Positions 11,454-22,792 of a stretch of DNA of 64,000 nucleotides are shown here, in pieces (within the stretch, counting starts at the first letter, position 1; every line of letters begins with the position of its first letter). The notes under the pieces were generated by a model that saw only the letters and a program-made list of their open reading frames with translations, ran no database searches and was not told where the DNA came from. This DNA is from Cadophora sp. MPI-SDFR-AT-0126 (Eukaryota > Ascomycota > Leotiomycetes > Helotiales > Ploettnerulaceae), in NCBI GenBank assembly GCA_020747065.1, contig JAGMVK010000020.1, positions 744,001 to 808,000 of the forward strand, written 5' to 3'. A program made the position numbers and the translations under genes.

Positions 11454-13997
11454 TCAAGTGTTCCTAACGCGGTACTCTAGGATATCATGGAGCTCGGCAG
11501 TAAGTTCCTCGCTGTCGGGTAGCCTGACTACGACGAGGATTACAGATCCTGACCTGCGGGTACGATTTCGCAGACTAACCACAGTCTCGTCGCCTTCTCG
11601 CTTCCAATTGACCTCAATCACTCTATCATTCATGCGACCAATGGGCACGGCCATGTCTACGCGAGGAAAGAGTCGTAGCCTAGGCTGAAACGCAACCTTG
11701 GACCAGCCTGGTGCTGCCGGTTTGATGCCAGTGACCTCGGAGATGAACTCATAGATGGGTACAGATCCCCAAGCATGGCAGTCGGAGCGAACATTTACGG
11801 CATCCTCAGCCCAAGTCGTCACATTTTCTGCCACTTGCTTGTTCCAAATAGACCAAAAGGAAGCGAAGTGCTCGTCGTAGAAATCGCCGCCCACAGCGGC
11901 TGCAGCTCTCAATGTATAGAACGAGAAGGAGATCGACGTCATCGTGAACAATCGACGTTCCTGATGTATCAGACTCGTGCTCGTCAGAGTTCCAGATGAT
12001 GGGATCCATCGCTGAGAATCTGGGTTGCCGTTGGCGAGACACTCACGCATAATCCGGTCCGCCAGCGTGCCCGATGCTGCACCCGATAGCACTGCCCAGA
12101 CCTGGCTGTGTTGGCTATACTCATTGGCGGGAATAGGGGTCTGTGCTAGCCCATCTGTGAAGAAGTTTCCATCAAAGCAATGGAGAGAGATGGCTCTAGT
12201 AATAGCGTCTGCCCTGTCTTTGAAAGCCAGCGCGGACTCTGTTCTACCTAGATGCTCGTGAACCCTAGCCAGGCCTTTCAGCGTGTACGCGTATAAGCAG
12301 TTAATGTAGGTTGAGACTCCCGTTCGACGCACCGCTGTGGGAACGCCGGAGGATGCCCACGTCGTTGTCCAGTCGGTGTACTCCCACGCCGCGTTGTTGG
12401 GCGAGGTTACCAAGCCATGATGAGCACCGATCTGCGAGGCGAAGGTCTCCAGGATGCTTTCGGCAACACCAAGAAAGCGTCGCGTAAAGGCCGCATCGCC
12501 AAAGTGCTCATAGTGGTCCACCACTATACAAATCCAGTACAGGGCGAAAGGGACGATGTATTGCCGCATCATGATGCTGTCTGTTGACCGTGATGCGGTC
12601 AAGCCAATGGAGGGATTGAATGAGTCGTGAATCTGGACAATCGCTTGACGAGCAAGACGGTCATCCGCTGAAACGAGATAGGTGAATAGCGCTGAACTTC
12701 GAGCATCCATCGGGTACTGTAGCTGTTCGTAGAACGGGCAATCTTCGTAGCAGTCGTGCATGCAATTCTCGAGTGTGCGAACGCTGATAGACCAGAGCTT
12801 GGAAACCCATTCGTCTCCTGTCTCAAATGAGGCTTCAACGTCGAGAGGATACCTGGTCTCAACCATGTCAATGCCCATGCAGGTGACTTCAGCACCTAGG
12901 GGCACCTCGATGTCGACGGCTAGATAGCGAAAGGTACGGTAGTGAAATGGCTGATAGACCTCCTCCCTTGGCGAGTTGAGCGTATAATGAGGAGATGTGT
13001 CTACTACGCCGGAAAGCGTGTACGAGTCGAATGGGCCGATGAGCTTCTTCGTCGTATCGGTGCGGTCTCCTTTGCATCGAGCAAATGGCATCTCGTGGGG
13101 CTCATCCTCGTAACACTCCGAGTAGGTGATGGTGACCATCGTGCCGGCAGCGGCAGACTCTGCCAGAAATCTGAATGCCAACAGCGTGGTCTTGTGAGCT
13201 TCGACCTCTAGTTCCAAATGATGGGATGACTTTGAGGAGAGATACACTCCAGCTCTACCCTGCTCTAGTCCTGTCACCGCCATGGCATCAGCATCTGAAC
13301 CAGGTTGCGGGAGGAGGAGTGCCTCCCATATTGCAGTATCTACAGCGCTGCGGACGTTGTGGAGGGCATGGAATGCCAGAGGAGTTTGTCGCTGATGCGG
13401 AATCATGCGAGGGCAGAGCCGCCACGGGGGAGTCAGGCCTGACCCTTCGTAGGGTATAACGACCATTGAGGCTTTAGTCCACTTGAGTTGTACGTCTCTG
13501 CGTTTGTCAACGCACTCGAACATCTGCATGAACAAGTCAAAGGGATCATCAACCCTGAGAACCGCAGACGTGTCAATGGCGGTCTCCCAGGAATCGTCCG
13601 TGTTCAAGGCACACGGGGTGCTCCGATCCACCGACTGAACAAACAAACCGCCGATGGGTAGCCGCGCAAAGGGCCAGGCATATGTCGTCGCGTGGTAGAA
13701 ACGCAAGACATGCACCGCGATGTGGTTTTCCCCCTCCCGCAGGAATCGGGACACATCGAGGGTATCGTAGAACCAGCGCTTCTCATCACCCTTAACTGGA
13801 CCTCCATGCACGAAATGCTTGTTGATGTAGAACTTGTAGCGAGTGTCGGCCGAGATGTTGATCATGATGGGATGTATGGGCGTGGCCTTCAGATGAATGG
13901 TCTTCCGAAAATGCAGGAAACCACCCGCACTCTTTGGTTCGGCATCAACCCATTCGGGGTGCCAAATCCACGTGTTTCCAGTCTGGAGCAGGTCCAT
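11454..13997 (-). CDS. GH78 alpha-L-rhamnosidase, cytosolic
   Basis: One uninterrupted frame of 847 aa from ATG at 13997; the upstream in-frame extension lacks an ATG, so I use MDLLQTGNTWIWHPEW. The N-terminal 200 residues are beta-rich (KFYINKHFVHGGPVKGDE), as in the accessory domains of GH78 enzymes. The catalytic six-hairpin core shows the signature DCYEDCPFYEQLQYPMDARS around residues 420-440, where Asp and Glu form the acidic active-site patch, and later WEYTDWTTTW and SHCFDGNFFTDG-type loops. The family removes terminal alpha-L-rhamnose from flavonoid glycosides, saponins or rhamnogalacturonan fragments. There is no signal peptide, so the substrate must be imported. It is divergent from the MFS transporter at 15065, sharing a 1.07 kb promoter. 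A related six-hairpin glycosidase is the only alternative. Confidence 0.9.
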   Translation of the reverse strand: MDLLQTGNTWIWHPEWVDAEPKSAGGFLHFRKTIHLKATPIHPIMINISADTRYKFYINKHFVHGGPVKGDEKRWFYDTLDVSRFLREGENHIAVHVLRFYHATTYAWPFARLPIGGLFVQSVDRSTPCALNTDDSWETAIDTSAVLRVDDPFDLFMQMFECVDKRRDVQLKWTKASMVVIPYEGSGLTPPWRLCPRMIPHQRQTPLAFHALHNVRSAVDTAIWEALLLPQPGSDADAMAVTGLEQGRAGVYLSSKSSHHLELEVEAHKTTLLAFRFLAESAAAGTMVTITYSECYEDEPHEMPFARCKGDRTDTTKKLIGPFDSYTLSGVVDTSPHYTLNSPREEVYQPFHYRTFRYLAVDIEVPLGAEVTCMGIDMVETRYPLDVEASFETGDEWVSKLWSISVRTLENCMHDCYEDCPFYEQLQYPMDARSSALFTYLVSADDRLARQAIVQIHDSFNPSIGLTASRSTDSIMMRQYIVPFALYWICIVVDHYEHFGDAAFTRRFLGVAESILETFASQIGAHHGLVTSPNNAAWEYTDWTTTWASSGVPTAVRRTGVSTYINCLYAYTLKGLARVHEHLGRTESALAFKDRADAITRAISLHCFDGNFFTDGLAQTPIPANEYSQHSQVWAVLSGAASGTLADRIMRECLANGNPDSQRWIPSSGTLTSTSLIHQERRLFTMTSISFSFYTLRAAAAVGGDFYDEHFASFWSIWNKQVAENVTTWAEDAVNVRSDCHAWGSVPIYEFISEVTGIKPAAPGWSKVAFQPRLRLFPRVDMAVPIGRMNDRVIEVNWKREGDETVVSLRNRTRRSGSVILVVVRLPDSEELTAELHDILEYRVRNT

Positions 13998-15064
13998 GTT
14001 ATGTTCTGACCTGTTCAGCTCAGTTCTGTTCTGTTCTGTTCCGGACACTGATATGATGCAGGTGCACTTGGCCGTCCGGTCTTGCGAGCTACCGCAGCGA
14101 TAATTAGGTAGATGCTGTTGATGTGAATGGGGGTTGTATGTCTGTGTGAGAATGGAAAAATGAATAGATTACTGAAGGAATGAGTGAATCGATAAGAAGG
14201 GGAGTTTGCGTGAGTGTGTAGGTAGTCGAGATCATGGATCAAGCCTTCATCTCAGAAAACAAGAAAGTCAAGATAGTCCGTTTACTTACATTACTGCTAG
14301 CACGTTTCTTTGCTCTCGATAAAGATAATCCTTTTCATTCAGTGGCCGGAAAATGCCTGCCCACCACAAGGGTTTCTAACGAATCGGTAGATCGCGTGTT
14401 CCTTGCTGTGGATAACCCTAACGTCGGTCCATGGAATCAACAGAGTAGGACACGATATCCGGAGCAGAATGCGGGGTCGTCGGTCGTCGGTCGGATGTCG
14501 AGCGAACTTGCTTTTCCCAGAGATAGATGGATCATGGAAGAGATATCTCGAAGCACTTGGCTCGCTGTATTCAGTTAGTGTTCTCTCAAAGTGCGAGCGG
14601 GGAAACTTTTCGGAAAGGGTTGTGCTCGCTTAGCTACGCATAGTCAGTGGCGAACTTCGATTTTGACTATGCGGAGAAACTAGAACTCGCTTACAGACTG
14701 TACGGAGTATATTCATTACGTCGCATGGCTCGCCGATCGAGCCACGAGGTTCCCCGCGGGAACTCATTCCTGGGGTATTAGCACCATACCCCATATTCCA
14801 CATCTCAGGTCCACCACGGTCCCAGATTCGGTGTTCATGCCCTGCCTGAACCTTCTCGTGCGACTCAGGTTCCAACATGTAGGGACATGCCATTTTATCC
14901 TCGTGAAAGCCACATTAGGTATATAAGGTCAGCTCATCTCTCTCCTGTGCTTGCGGCATCTCTTCCTTATCCTCATCTTGCCAACCACCTCCCCTTACGC
15001 CTCTCCTCCAGCCCAGCCGAGCCCAAGTTAACCCATCCCAGTACCTTAGACACAACAAAACGTC
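13998..15064. promoter_or_regulatory. Shared divergent promoter of rhamnosidase and sugar transporter
   Basis: A 1.07 kb gap lies between two divergently oriented genes. It contains GCGGAGAAAC at 14671-14680, a related GCGGGGAAAC near 14597, and TACGGAGTA near 14700. CGG triplets are the usual half-sites of Zn2Cys6 regulators, and one such regulator is encoded at 17.7-19.8 kb. A CT-rich tract occupies 14935-15010, just before the transporter ATG. An ATG-led frame of 114 codons at 14234 has no support as a gene. Confidence 0.45.
14011..14039. repeat. Short TTCTG pentanucleotide repeat
   Basis: Imperfect tandem copies of TTCTG (AACAG on the other strand) lie just upstream of the rhamnosidase start, in its probable 5' leader. 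They produce the repetitive TEQNRTELNRSEHN frame seen when reading upstream of the ATG. Confidence 0.7.
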
Positions 15065-16933
15065 ATGGACGAGCCTAAGAACGTCGATGGCGATGCTATC
15101 GTTCATCAAGAGACCATAGCCAACGAGGCTCCTCTCAGCGAGAAAGATGTTATAGCCGATGCTGCTGCCCGAGGTCAAGGCCTCACTGGGTACGAGGACT
15201 TGAGCGTTTGGGAAACTCTCAAGACTTTCAAGATGAACACCCTCATCTGCGGCCTCATGGCCATCAGCGCGGCTACCGATGGATACCAGATTGGGTAGGT
15301 CCTTCGCCTCTGAATCAATCACTTCCTCTCCCACTCTCCTTTTCCTTTCGGGCATTGGCGCAAGAACGACAAACAATTACTGATCATCTGGATTGAAGAT
15401 TGATTGGTAACCTCGTCGCCAACCCCGGCTTTGTTCGGCAGTTTGGGGATGATGTGAACGCGTCCGGAGAACCCATCCTTTCGTCTTCCCTCATGAGCAA
15501 CTGGGGACTCGTCGGGTCCATCAGCCAGATCAGCGGCATGCTACTCCTGCCATTTTTTACGGACAGATTCGGCAGAAAACCGTCCATGTTCTTGTACTGG
15601 CTCCTCATCGCCCTGGGCAACATGGTGGAGTGCGTCGCGAAGGATTACAAGGTGTGGTATGCGTCCAAGGTGCTGGGCGGCATCGGTGTCGGTTGCTTGC
15701 AAACAACCATTCCTGGCTACGTTACCGAGGTTGCGCCACCCCGTGCCCGCGGTGTCCTCCTCACGTCCTACACCATGTGGTGGGTCATTGGGCAGTTCTT
15801 CGCGCCCGTTGCTCTACAGGTCTTGAGCAAGCAGGACCCATATGACTATCTCACCCCGATCAACACGCAGTGGGCTCAGGTGGGCTTGATGTTGATCATC
15901 TACGTCTTCGTCCCCGAGTCACCGGTCTGGTGTGTCAATCATGGTAAGCCTGAGCGGGCGAAGAAGGCTCTCCGCTATATCAACAAGTGGACGCCAAACT
16001 TCGATATAGAGCATGCTTATAATCTCTTACTCATCAATATTGAGCATGAGAACCAGGTAGCAGCGGAGCAGCGAAGCGAGCGCTGGTGGTCGATCTTCAA
16101 AGGCCGCGACGGCATCCGTACTCTATGCGCCTGCACACTCCCTTTATCTGGCTTCTTCCTCGGCCTCGGCGTGTTCTTCACATACGGTAGCTACTTCTTC
16201 CAACAGGTTGGCATGGATGACCCGTTTATGATCACCTGTATCACGTCAAGTATCAATATCGCTGCTACCATGGGATGTGTCTTGATTTCAGATATTGTTG
16301 GCCGACGCCCGCTCGGTTTCTATGGTGTGGCCTTGTGCGTTCTTTGCAACATTGGAGTTGGGATTCTTGGGGTGGTTCCAACGAATAAAGCAACAAAGGG
16401 ACTTTTAGTTCTCTTCGCGTGTCTGTGGAGTAAGTATATAACAACCAACCGGTTATCAAATAGATCTTGATGCTGACTGTTATACTCTAGACGTTGGCCT
16501 GGTCACCAGTGCAGCGGGTTCTGCGAGTCTCATTGGTGAAATCCCATCATCAAGACTGCGCCATTACACCACAGGCTTCGCGGCTGCTTCTGGTAACATT
16601 ACCGGCCTCGGTCTGGGCTACCTCATCCCTTACATGCTCAACACCTCTGAGTGGAATTGGGGTCTGAAGACTTGCTGGTTCTTCGCAGGTACTGGTGCGC
16701 CGTTCGTTGTGGGCGCTTGGTTCTTGGTTCCCGAGACACTACAGTACGTTTCTTTACATTGATGACTTCCTCTCTGCGCTTCAAAAGACGTCTCACTTAC
16801 ACCTAATAGTCGTTCATCCGGTGAACTTGATGAGTTGTTCGAGCGCAAGATCAAGCCACGCTATTTTGCTAGAACCACCACCGCCACTCAACGCATGCAA
16901 CTTGCTCTGAAAAGTGAACAACAGGAGATGTAG
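15065..16933 (+). CDS. MFS sugar transporter, maltose/alpha-glucoside permease type
   Basis: Four exons, 15065-15294, 15399-16429, 16491-16743 and 16810-16933, with consistent phases (545 aa). The cytosolic N-terminus is followed by a first membrane segment with DGYQIGLIGN. The loop between helices 2 and 3 has the sugar-porter motif DRFGRKPS. Then come GYVTEVAPPRARG after helix 4, a PESPVW box after helix 6, DIVGRRPLG in the C-half, and FLVPETLHRSSGELDELFE at the end (PETxxR-like). These are the hallmarks of the fungal sugar porter family, closest to the maltose and alpha-glucoside permease branch that takes up di- and oligosaccharides by proton symport. It probably imports the substrate of the two cytosolic glycosidases to its left. 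Exact substrate unknown. Confidence 0.9.
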
Positions 16934-17675
16934 AAATAAGAGCTGTGAGAGGCAGGAGCTTGAGAGACGAGAGCTGGAGAGACAGGAGGTGTAAAGTTTT
17001 ACTGCTAGTTCACTATCTGATTCAAGTATCCTCACACTACTTGAACATGCATGGTTTCGTATACATAATCATTTTTCATACCTGCCCCTCTCTTGCGTGA
17101 GAACTTCAGATCGTGATACAATCGGCCATGATTTGCAAGCTCAGATCGAAGCTATGTCCACGTATCCCTTCGAACTAGAACGTAATTGCTTGTCTAACAT
17201 AAAAATAGATACGAGGCTACCCCTTTCTCAGCAGAAACAAGTCTCACGGTCAAATGGGCGCTTATCAAAGTCTGCAGAGTTGTGGATACTGTGTAAGCGA
17301 AGCGAGATCTAATGCTTTGCAGTACCCAGCTAGCTGGGGAGGTGTAGATTCAAAGAACACAACGCAGGTGGGAGCCCATGCAGTCTATTCCGCCACTTGT
17401 CGTACTCCTTCACGTGGCTACATAAGCACCTATGACTAACCGTGCTCTTGTGGAGAAGGAATTGGCAAACACAAGAGTGACACTATAGAATCAGGGTGAT
17501 GCCATTATTAAGATCGAAGAACCTCGCTGTCCATTCCTCGTATGTCACATACTGCCTCTGGGGCATGTTTGCTGGCGTAATCTGCACTCATCCTTCATGC
17601 CAGTCATTAAGATCTGAACAGTGTATTGTCGAGAAACCTTGAGACGCTTTTAGGTTACCTGATGTCTGTCGATTT
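16934..17675. other. Intergenic region, no supported gene
   Basis: This holds the 3' ends of two convergent genes (transporter on plus, regulator on minus). A short purine-rich repeat (GAGAG/CAGGAG units) covers about 16935-16990. I see nothing else. Confidence 0.5.
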
Positions 17676-19832
17676 TCAGGACTCGACGACAATCCAAGTC
17701 TGCATATTTACGGTAGACATGGTATCGCTGGCGTCCAAAATCGACAGGATGTCTATAAATTCTTTCAAATACTCGTTCGCCCGCTTCGTTATCGGGTGCG
17801 TTGAACCGAAGGGCGAGCCCAGTAACGTGACGGCAACGTCACGTATTTTATGCGTCTGCCATGGTCAGCCTTGGAATCGCTGTATATGATTTCTAACTTC
17901 CGACTCACCAGATGATTACCGTTTGGTTCGAGTCGCGAGATAGATATACCGTGTAAGACATGCAACATGCGATGGCAGATATCCTGGCGCTCTGTCCAAA
18001 GTGTTCGTGACTCGTCAGCGTCTGGGGCGGCGCCGGGCAAGGATTTCTTCAACGTTGCAATATCTTCGACAATGATACTTTGGAGCCACAGATGGGTGAC
18101 ATGTAGATCTGCACGCAAAGACTCGAGTTGTATCACCTTAAGCTCCGTACCCGTTCCACCCAGTGGCTGTTCGAGATTGGGCTCGTCCGCACTAGCAATT
18201 CTCCACGGGCGAAGCTGGGGTGCGACGCCATCCAGGACATACTTCAGCTCCTCCAAGCGTTGCGTCAATTCTGCAATGCGCGATGCTGGACTAGTAGACA
18301 GTGCATAGATCGCAGATGGGGGCTCTTCTACGCTGCCTGGAGGCTTGATTGGCATGATAGTTGCCCAGAAAGTAAGAGAATGGAGATTGAAGGCTTTCGC
18401 AAGCGAAAGACTGCCCTGGGGTTGAGGAAGGATGCGATCGACAAGGATCATTTCATCGTCTACTTCCACTGGTAGCAGCTTGTGCAGAGTGGTGGTCTGT
18501 AGAGTACTTTCGTCGATGAATGCTAACCTTTCCTTTCTCATCATCTTTGAATGTCTGGATGCTTTGAATCAATATTGAATACTATACTGTCATGGCATGG
18601 AAATCTCACACGAAAGTGTAGAACATAAGCCAAAAGGCTTTTTTACGCAGCTGCGTCTCAATACAACTTAGTCCGACGTGGCTCAAGGGATTATGTAGCT
18701 TTAGAAGACGTGCTAGTTGAATCGCCTCCACTTCCAACATTCTTGCACGGTTGTGTTGGCCCATCTGAAAATATGCAACAGAGAGCAAGTAGGGTATTGC
18801 CCATTTGTTGAGAGAGATGACATCGTAGTGGTTTGAATCTTGCAAGCTCGTAATCATCTCCCGACAACGATGTACCATCTCAGTCCGAGTCTGGAACTGC
18901 AGTGGTGTTCGGGCTGTCTTGTATTCTTGAAATTTGCGTGGCATTGTTGATATCAGGACGGCACAAAGCGCGATAGTAAGTCCGAGAAAGTCGTTGTCGG
19001 ACAAGTCTCGACCTTCTGAAAGGTCGCGCTGAAATGAGGGCCGGTGGAATATAGGTATCGAAGGATATAACAGCTCGACATAGTCTTCTAGTATAGTGAC
19101 AAATAATGACCGATCACAAAGGGCGTCGGTAGGGTACTTGTGGAGTGAAAAGGCGTGACCGAGCAAGTCGTTGGCACCGGTAGAAAGGCTGCCTTGGGTG
19201 TCGGTGTATATTGATGACGGGGAGGTGGTTTGGCCGTCGTATAGAGAATTGGAAACGCCATCGTCGCCGGTACCATCGTCAATGGTGCCATCGCGGCTGC
19301 GTGTATAGAGTCGATTGTTTATGAAAGCACATTGTGATGAACCTTCCGAGGACACATAATTGGCGTCGGAAAGTGTCGTGCCCGCATTAGGTGACGATGC
19401 ACTGTCAGTCCTGGCCGATGCCTTGTGAGCTCGTCTTGAAGAACCCCTGATTGATATCTGGTGAGCGAAGTCATCTCCGCAGCACAAGAGAGATGGCTCT
19501 TACTTTACAGGACCACGTGCTTTGACCGGCAGAAGAAAGGTACAAGGTAGTTGGAGGAGTGAGCACCTCCGACATGGAGAAGACTGTGAAGCGACTGCTC
19601 TATTCCTCGTCAAATGGGCCTGGGTATGGGTGCTGGATGGAGAGGGGGCATTTGACGCCGACACCGCGACTGAATCGCACCTCACTTTCCTTTTCCGGCA
19701 TCTATCGCAAGCTTGATGAGCCTGGCGACGACAATTCGCCGGCGCATCCGCATTCAGACTCTGTTTTTGATTCCAATACTGACCCTCGCCCTGGACCTGA
19801 CTTGGGTTGTTCTCAGCCATGGATGAGGTCAT
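17676..19832 (-). CDS. Zn2Cys6 transcription factor with fungal-specific middle domain
   Basis: Four exons on the minus strand, 19832-19504, 19446-18610, 18554-17909 and 17855-17676; introns are 57, 55 and 53 nt, and phases agree (663 aa). Residues about 36-100 hold the binuclear zinc cluster ACDRCRKRKVRCD followed, after an unusually long Ser-rich insert, by CRRCSLLQLPC. All six cysteines are present. A Ser/Thr-rich linker leads to the fungal_trans domain (FVTILEDYVELLYPSIPIFH; AFWLMFYTFVHSKMMRKERL). The last exon encodes VTLLGSPFGSTHPITKRANE and ends with WIVVES. The factor should act in the nucleus on CGG-containing sites. Its position in the middle of the hydrolase and transporter genes makes it the likely cluster regulator. 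A second ATG at 19820 is possible. Confidence 0.88.
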
Positions 19833-20688
19833 ACTTGATAGGTCTGTTCTTGCGGCTTTCTGAGCATGTCATGTAAGGACATCCGTCGTCTTGCAGGCAC
19901 CCTCCGAACCGAGGAGAAAGACTGTTGTAGGCTGGCAAGGGGCTACTGACAAGCAGCAGCCAGGTAGGAGAACGGACAAACAAACGAACAAACAAACGAT
20001 GTGGGCGGTCAGGAGCAAGCCGCAGGACACGGATATCCAAATATCCAAAGGCAAAGGCACAGTCACAGGCACAGGCGGGGACACAACAGACGAACTACTG
20101 CGGGGTGCGTCTGAATGAAGTGGAGAGGAGGCACTGACTGAAAAGTGGGGGTGTGGGGAAGCGGGGAAGGGTGGATGACCATGGCCATGGCGTTGGGACG
20201 AGACATCAGTATACCATACCACCGAGTTTATGCCGACGCTTGATTAATTGATTCTATTCTACGCCAATCACTCTAACGGACTACGAACAGACATGGATCT
20301 CGACACTGACGCTTTTCCAGGTTCTGCGATGCTGCAAAACACAGTAACACGGCACGGCGTAACTACTCCTAACCCCTTCCACCCTTGCGAACGAGCGGCG
20401 AATCTTCGCCTACGCCGCACTTATGTTGCCGCTGGCCTAGATATGTTTACGATTACGGACTTTTTAAGTGTCGCATTACTTGTACCTCCTTCGGTGGAGC
20501 TATTCAACTACCCTGCGAGGAGACGAATGTACCCCAGTTTTCAAGGAATATAAGTTTCTACAGTAAGCATTTCCATTGTATATAAAATGATCGATGAGAG
20601 AAGCATCGAGATATAGAAAATTTTCGGAACTTCTGTTGCACTCTTTGTTTTGCTCGATTGGCTGTCAAATTCATTTTTGTTACAAGTC
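19833..20688. promoter_or_regulatory. Divergent promoter between regulator and secreted hydrolase
   Basis: A gap of 856 bases lies between the minus-strand regulator and the plus-strand hydrolase. It holds an AAAC-rich microsatellite near 19973-20000, a GAGGAGAAAG word near 19911, and CT-rich patches on the minus strand. Open frames here are short and unsupported. Confidence 0.4.
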
Positions 20689-22792
20689 ATGATGATTAAA
20701 TTGTCGTGCCCATTGTAAGTCACATATGTCTCGTCCCAGACCTTACTGACTAAGTTCTCTTGTCAGGTATTCAGGCTTCTGGTTGGCGGCACTCAGCTTG
20801 GCCTTTGCTTCTCCTTTGCCTGCGAACTCCAGCTCTCCGATATGTTCGCCTGACACTCCAGACGGACCGTACTGGATCACTGAGGACTGTATCGATCCTA
20901 CGTATAACTCTCCTGTATTGACAGGCCAGACGGATGAGATCTCACCTGTCCCTCATCGACGGGTATCCGGTTACTTCAACGGAACCAACGTAGACTTCAA
21001 TATCTATCTGCCAGCAGCCGAAGTTTGGAGAGGCCGCTTCTTCCAAAATGTTTATCCGCTGCAAAACTCGACAGCTCGCCCTGAGAGGGTTGCGTTCGGC
21101 GTAGCAAATGGCGCTTATACCGTTAATGTTGCTGGCGCAGTGGGCTTCCGGGCCGACGCTGCCGCTGCAAAGTTCTCTCGCAAGGTGGCTGCTGAGTATT
21201 ACTATCTCAAGAGCGATCATATCTACGGGTACGTTTATGGCGGAAGCGGCGGTTCCTATAGCGTTGCTGGTGCTATGGAGAGTACTACCGGGGTTTGGGA
21301 TGGTGGCATGATGTTGGTTCAGGGCATTCCCATCAGCACCCCAAACAACTTTGCCATCAGAGCCTTAGGAGGCCTCGTGCTCGCAAATGCCAAAGCTGAG
21401 ATCGTAGACTCTCTCGCCCCTGGTGGCAGTGGCAATCCATTTTCGAATCTGAGCAGCACAGAGCGTGCTATCCTGAAAGAGATGACTGCGCTTGGAGTTC
21501 CATTGTCAGCGTGGGAGGATTTCGATGCAGTGGGCTTGAACAAGACCGGGCTTTTAGACAATTTCACGCCTTTGGTATCTGGGGCCATCCAGCAACGAGA
21601 TCCGTCATATCCACATGATTTCTGGACTAAACCTGGCTACTTGGGGTCCGAAGAATCGGAGCTTGGAGAACTGTTTCGCAAGGCCTTGGTGCTAGTTAAT
21701 TCGACGATTGAAGACATCATCTATGGAAACGACAGCGTCCCTGTGGCAATCACAATAGCCGATGTCCCAGCAAACACCAGCGCCCGTGGCTTGCAATTTG
21801 CCGTTTACAGCGCAAATAGCACAACTGCCATCACTGGTGTGCTGTCCCCGCAGAATAAATCCATTTCAATCGCCTCTGGGTCAAATGTCACAGCCCTGGA
21901 TACTTTAGAAAGAGGAGCCACAATTCAACTAGATAATAGCCTGTTTCTGTCAGGCTTCGCTCTCCACCGACACCAGGTCCCCCCCGTCGAGGCAGGTTTT
22001 TACGGCTACAACATTCTGCGGGACGGTAATGGAGAGCCACTATACCCGCAACGTGAAGTACTTATTGCCCCGATAGTTAGCAGGGGTGCGAGCGGCGGCG
22101 TATCTCACTCTGGCAACATCACTGCCAAAGTCATGGTCTTGCAAACGCTCCTCGACAACGACGCCTTTCCATGGCACGCGGACTGGTACAAGAAGCAGGT
22201 CCAGAAGTTTCTCGCGGACCGTTTCGAAGATAACTACAGGTTGTACTACATGGAGAGCGGCTTTCACTACATCGAGTCGCCTCAACTAAATCCGCCCGAC
22301 TCAAGCCGCATCGTTCCATCTGGCGGCCACATCGAGCAACAGCTGCTGGACTTAAGTGACTGGGTCGAACGAGGGATCGCTCCAGCAAAGAGCACAAACT
22401 ATACCATTGGCGAAGGGTCACAGATTCACGTCTCTGGCGACGCTGCTACACGAGGCGGTATTCAGCCCACTGTGAGCCTGACCGTAGGTTGTGGTGCTAA
22501 TCGCACTCAAGTCGCTACTGGGGAGGAGGTCGCTTTCCAGGTTCATATCGAAACACCGCCCGGGAAAGGCGATGTGGTCTCTATTGAGTGGGATTTCAAA
22601 GGCGAGGGAGTTTTCACCGCCGGCGACTTGGGCTCTATTAGTCCTAGCGTCGATGTCAGCACCACGCATATGTATGAAGAAGCTGGTGTGTATTTTGCAG
22701 GCGTTCGCATATCCTCGCAGAGAGAAGGTAATCCAGACACTCCTTTCGCTCGAGTTTGGAACCTTGCACGTGTACGTGTTATTGTAATTTAA
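20689..22792 (+). CDS. Secreted alpha/beta-hydrolase with C-terminal PKD-like domain
   Basis: A 26-nt first exon (20689-20714) joins 20767-22792 over a 52-nt intron with clean GT-AG ends and agreeing phase (683 aa). The join creates a signal peptide, MMIKLSCPLYSGFWLAALSL, followed by AFASPLP. The mature part has many N-glycosylation sequons. A nucleophile-elbow motif, YGGSGGSYS, lies near residue 160. The probable catalytic His is in ESGFHYIES, followed by GGHIEQQLLDLSDW. The last 110 residues (VGCGANRTQVATGEEVAFQV ... VVSIEWDFKGEG ... THMYEEAGVYFAGVRI) form a PKD-type beta-sandwich with the DF and the TYxxxGxY pattern. I do not recognise a named enzyme; an extracellular esterase acting on a plant ester is a fair guess. 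It neighbours the cluster regulator. Confidence 0.75.

Noticed and set aside
14234..14578. ATG-led frame of 114 codons in the divergent promoter
   Set aside because: No recognisable domain and no leader or conserved features. It overlaps the region that must hold two promoters.
19869..20222. Minus-strand frame of 117 codons upstream of the regulator
   Set aside because: It is mostly microsatellite and pyrimidine-rich promoter sequence; no ATG exon with valid splicing to the regulator was found.
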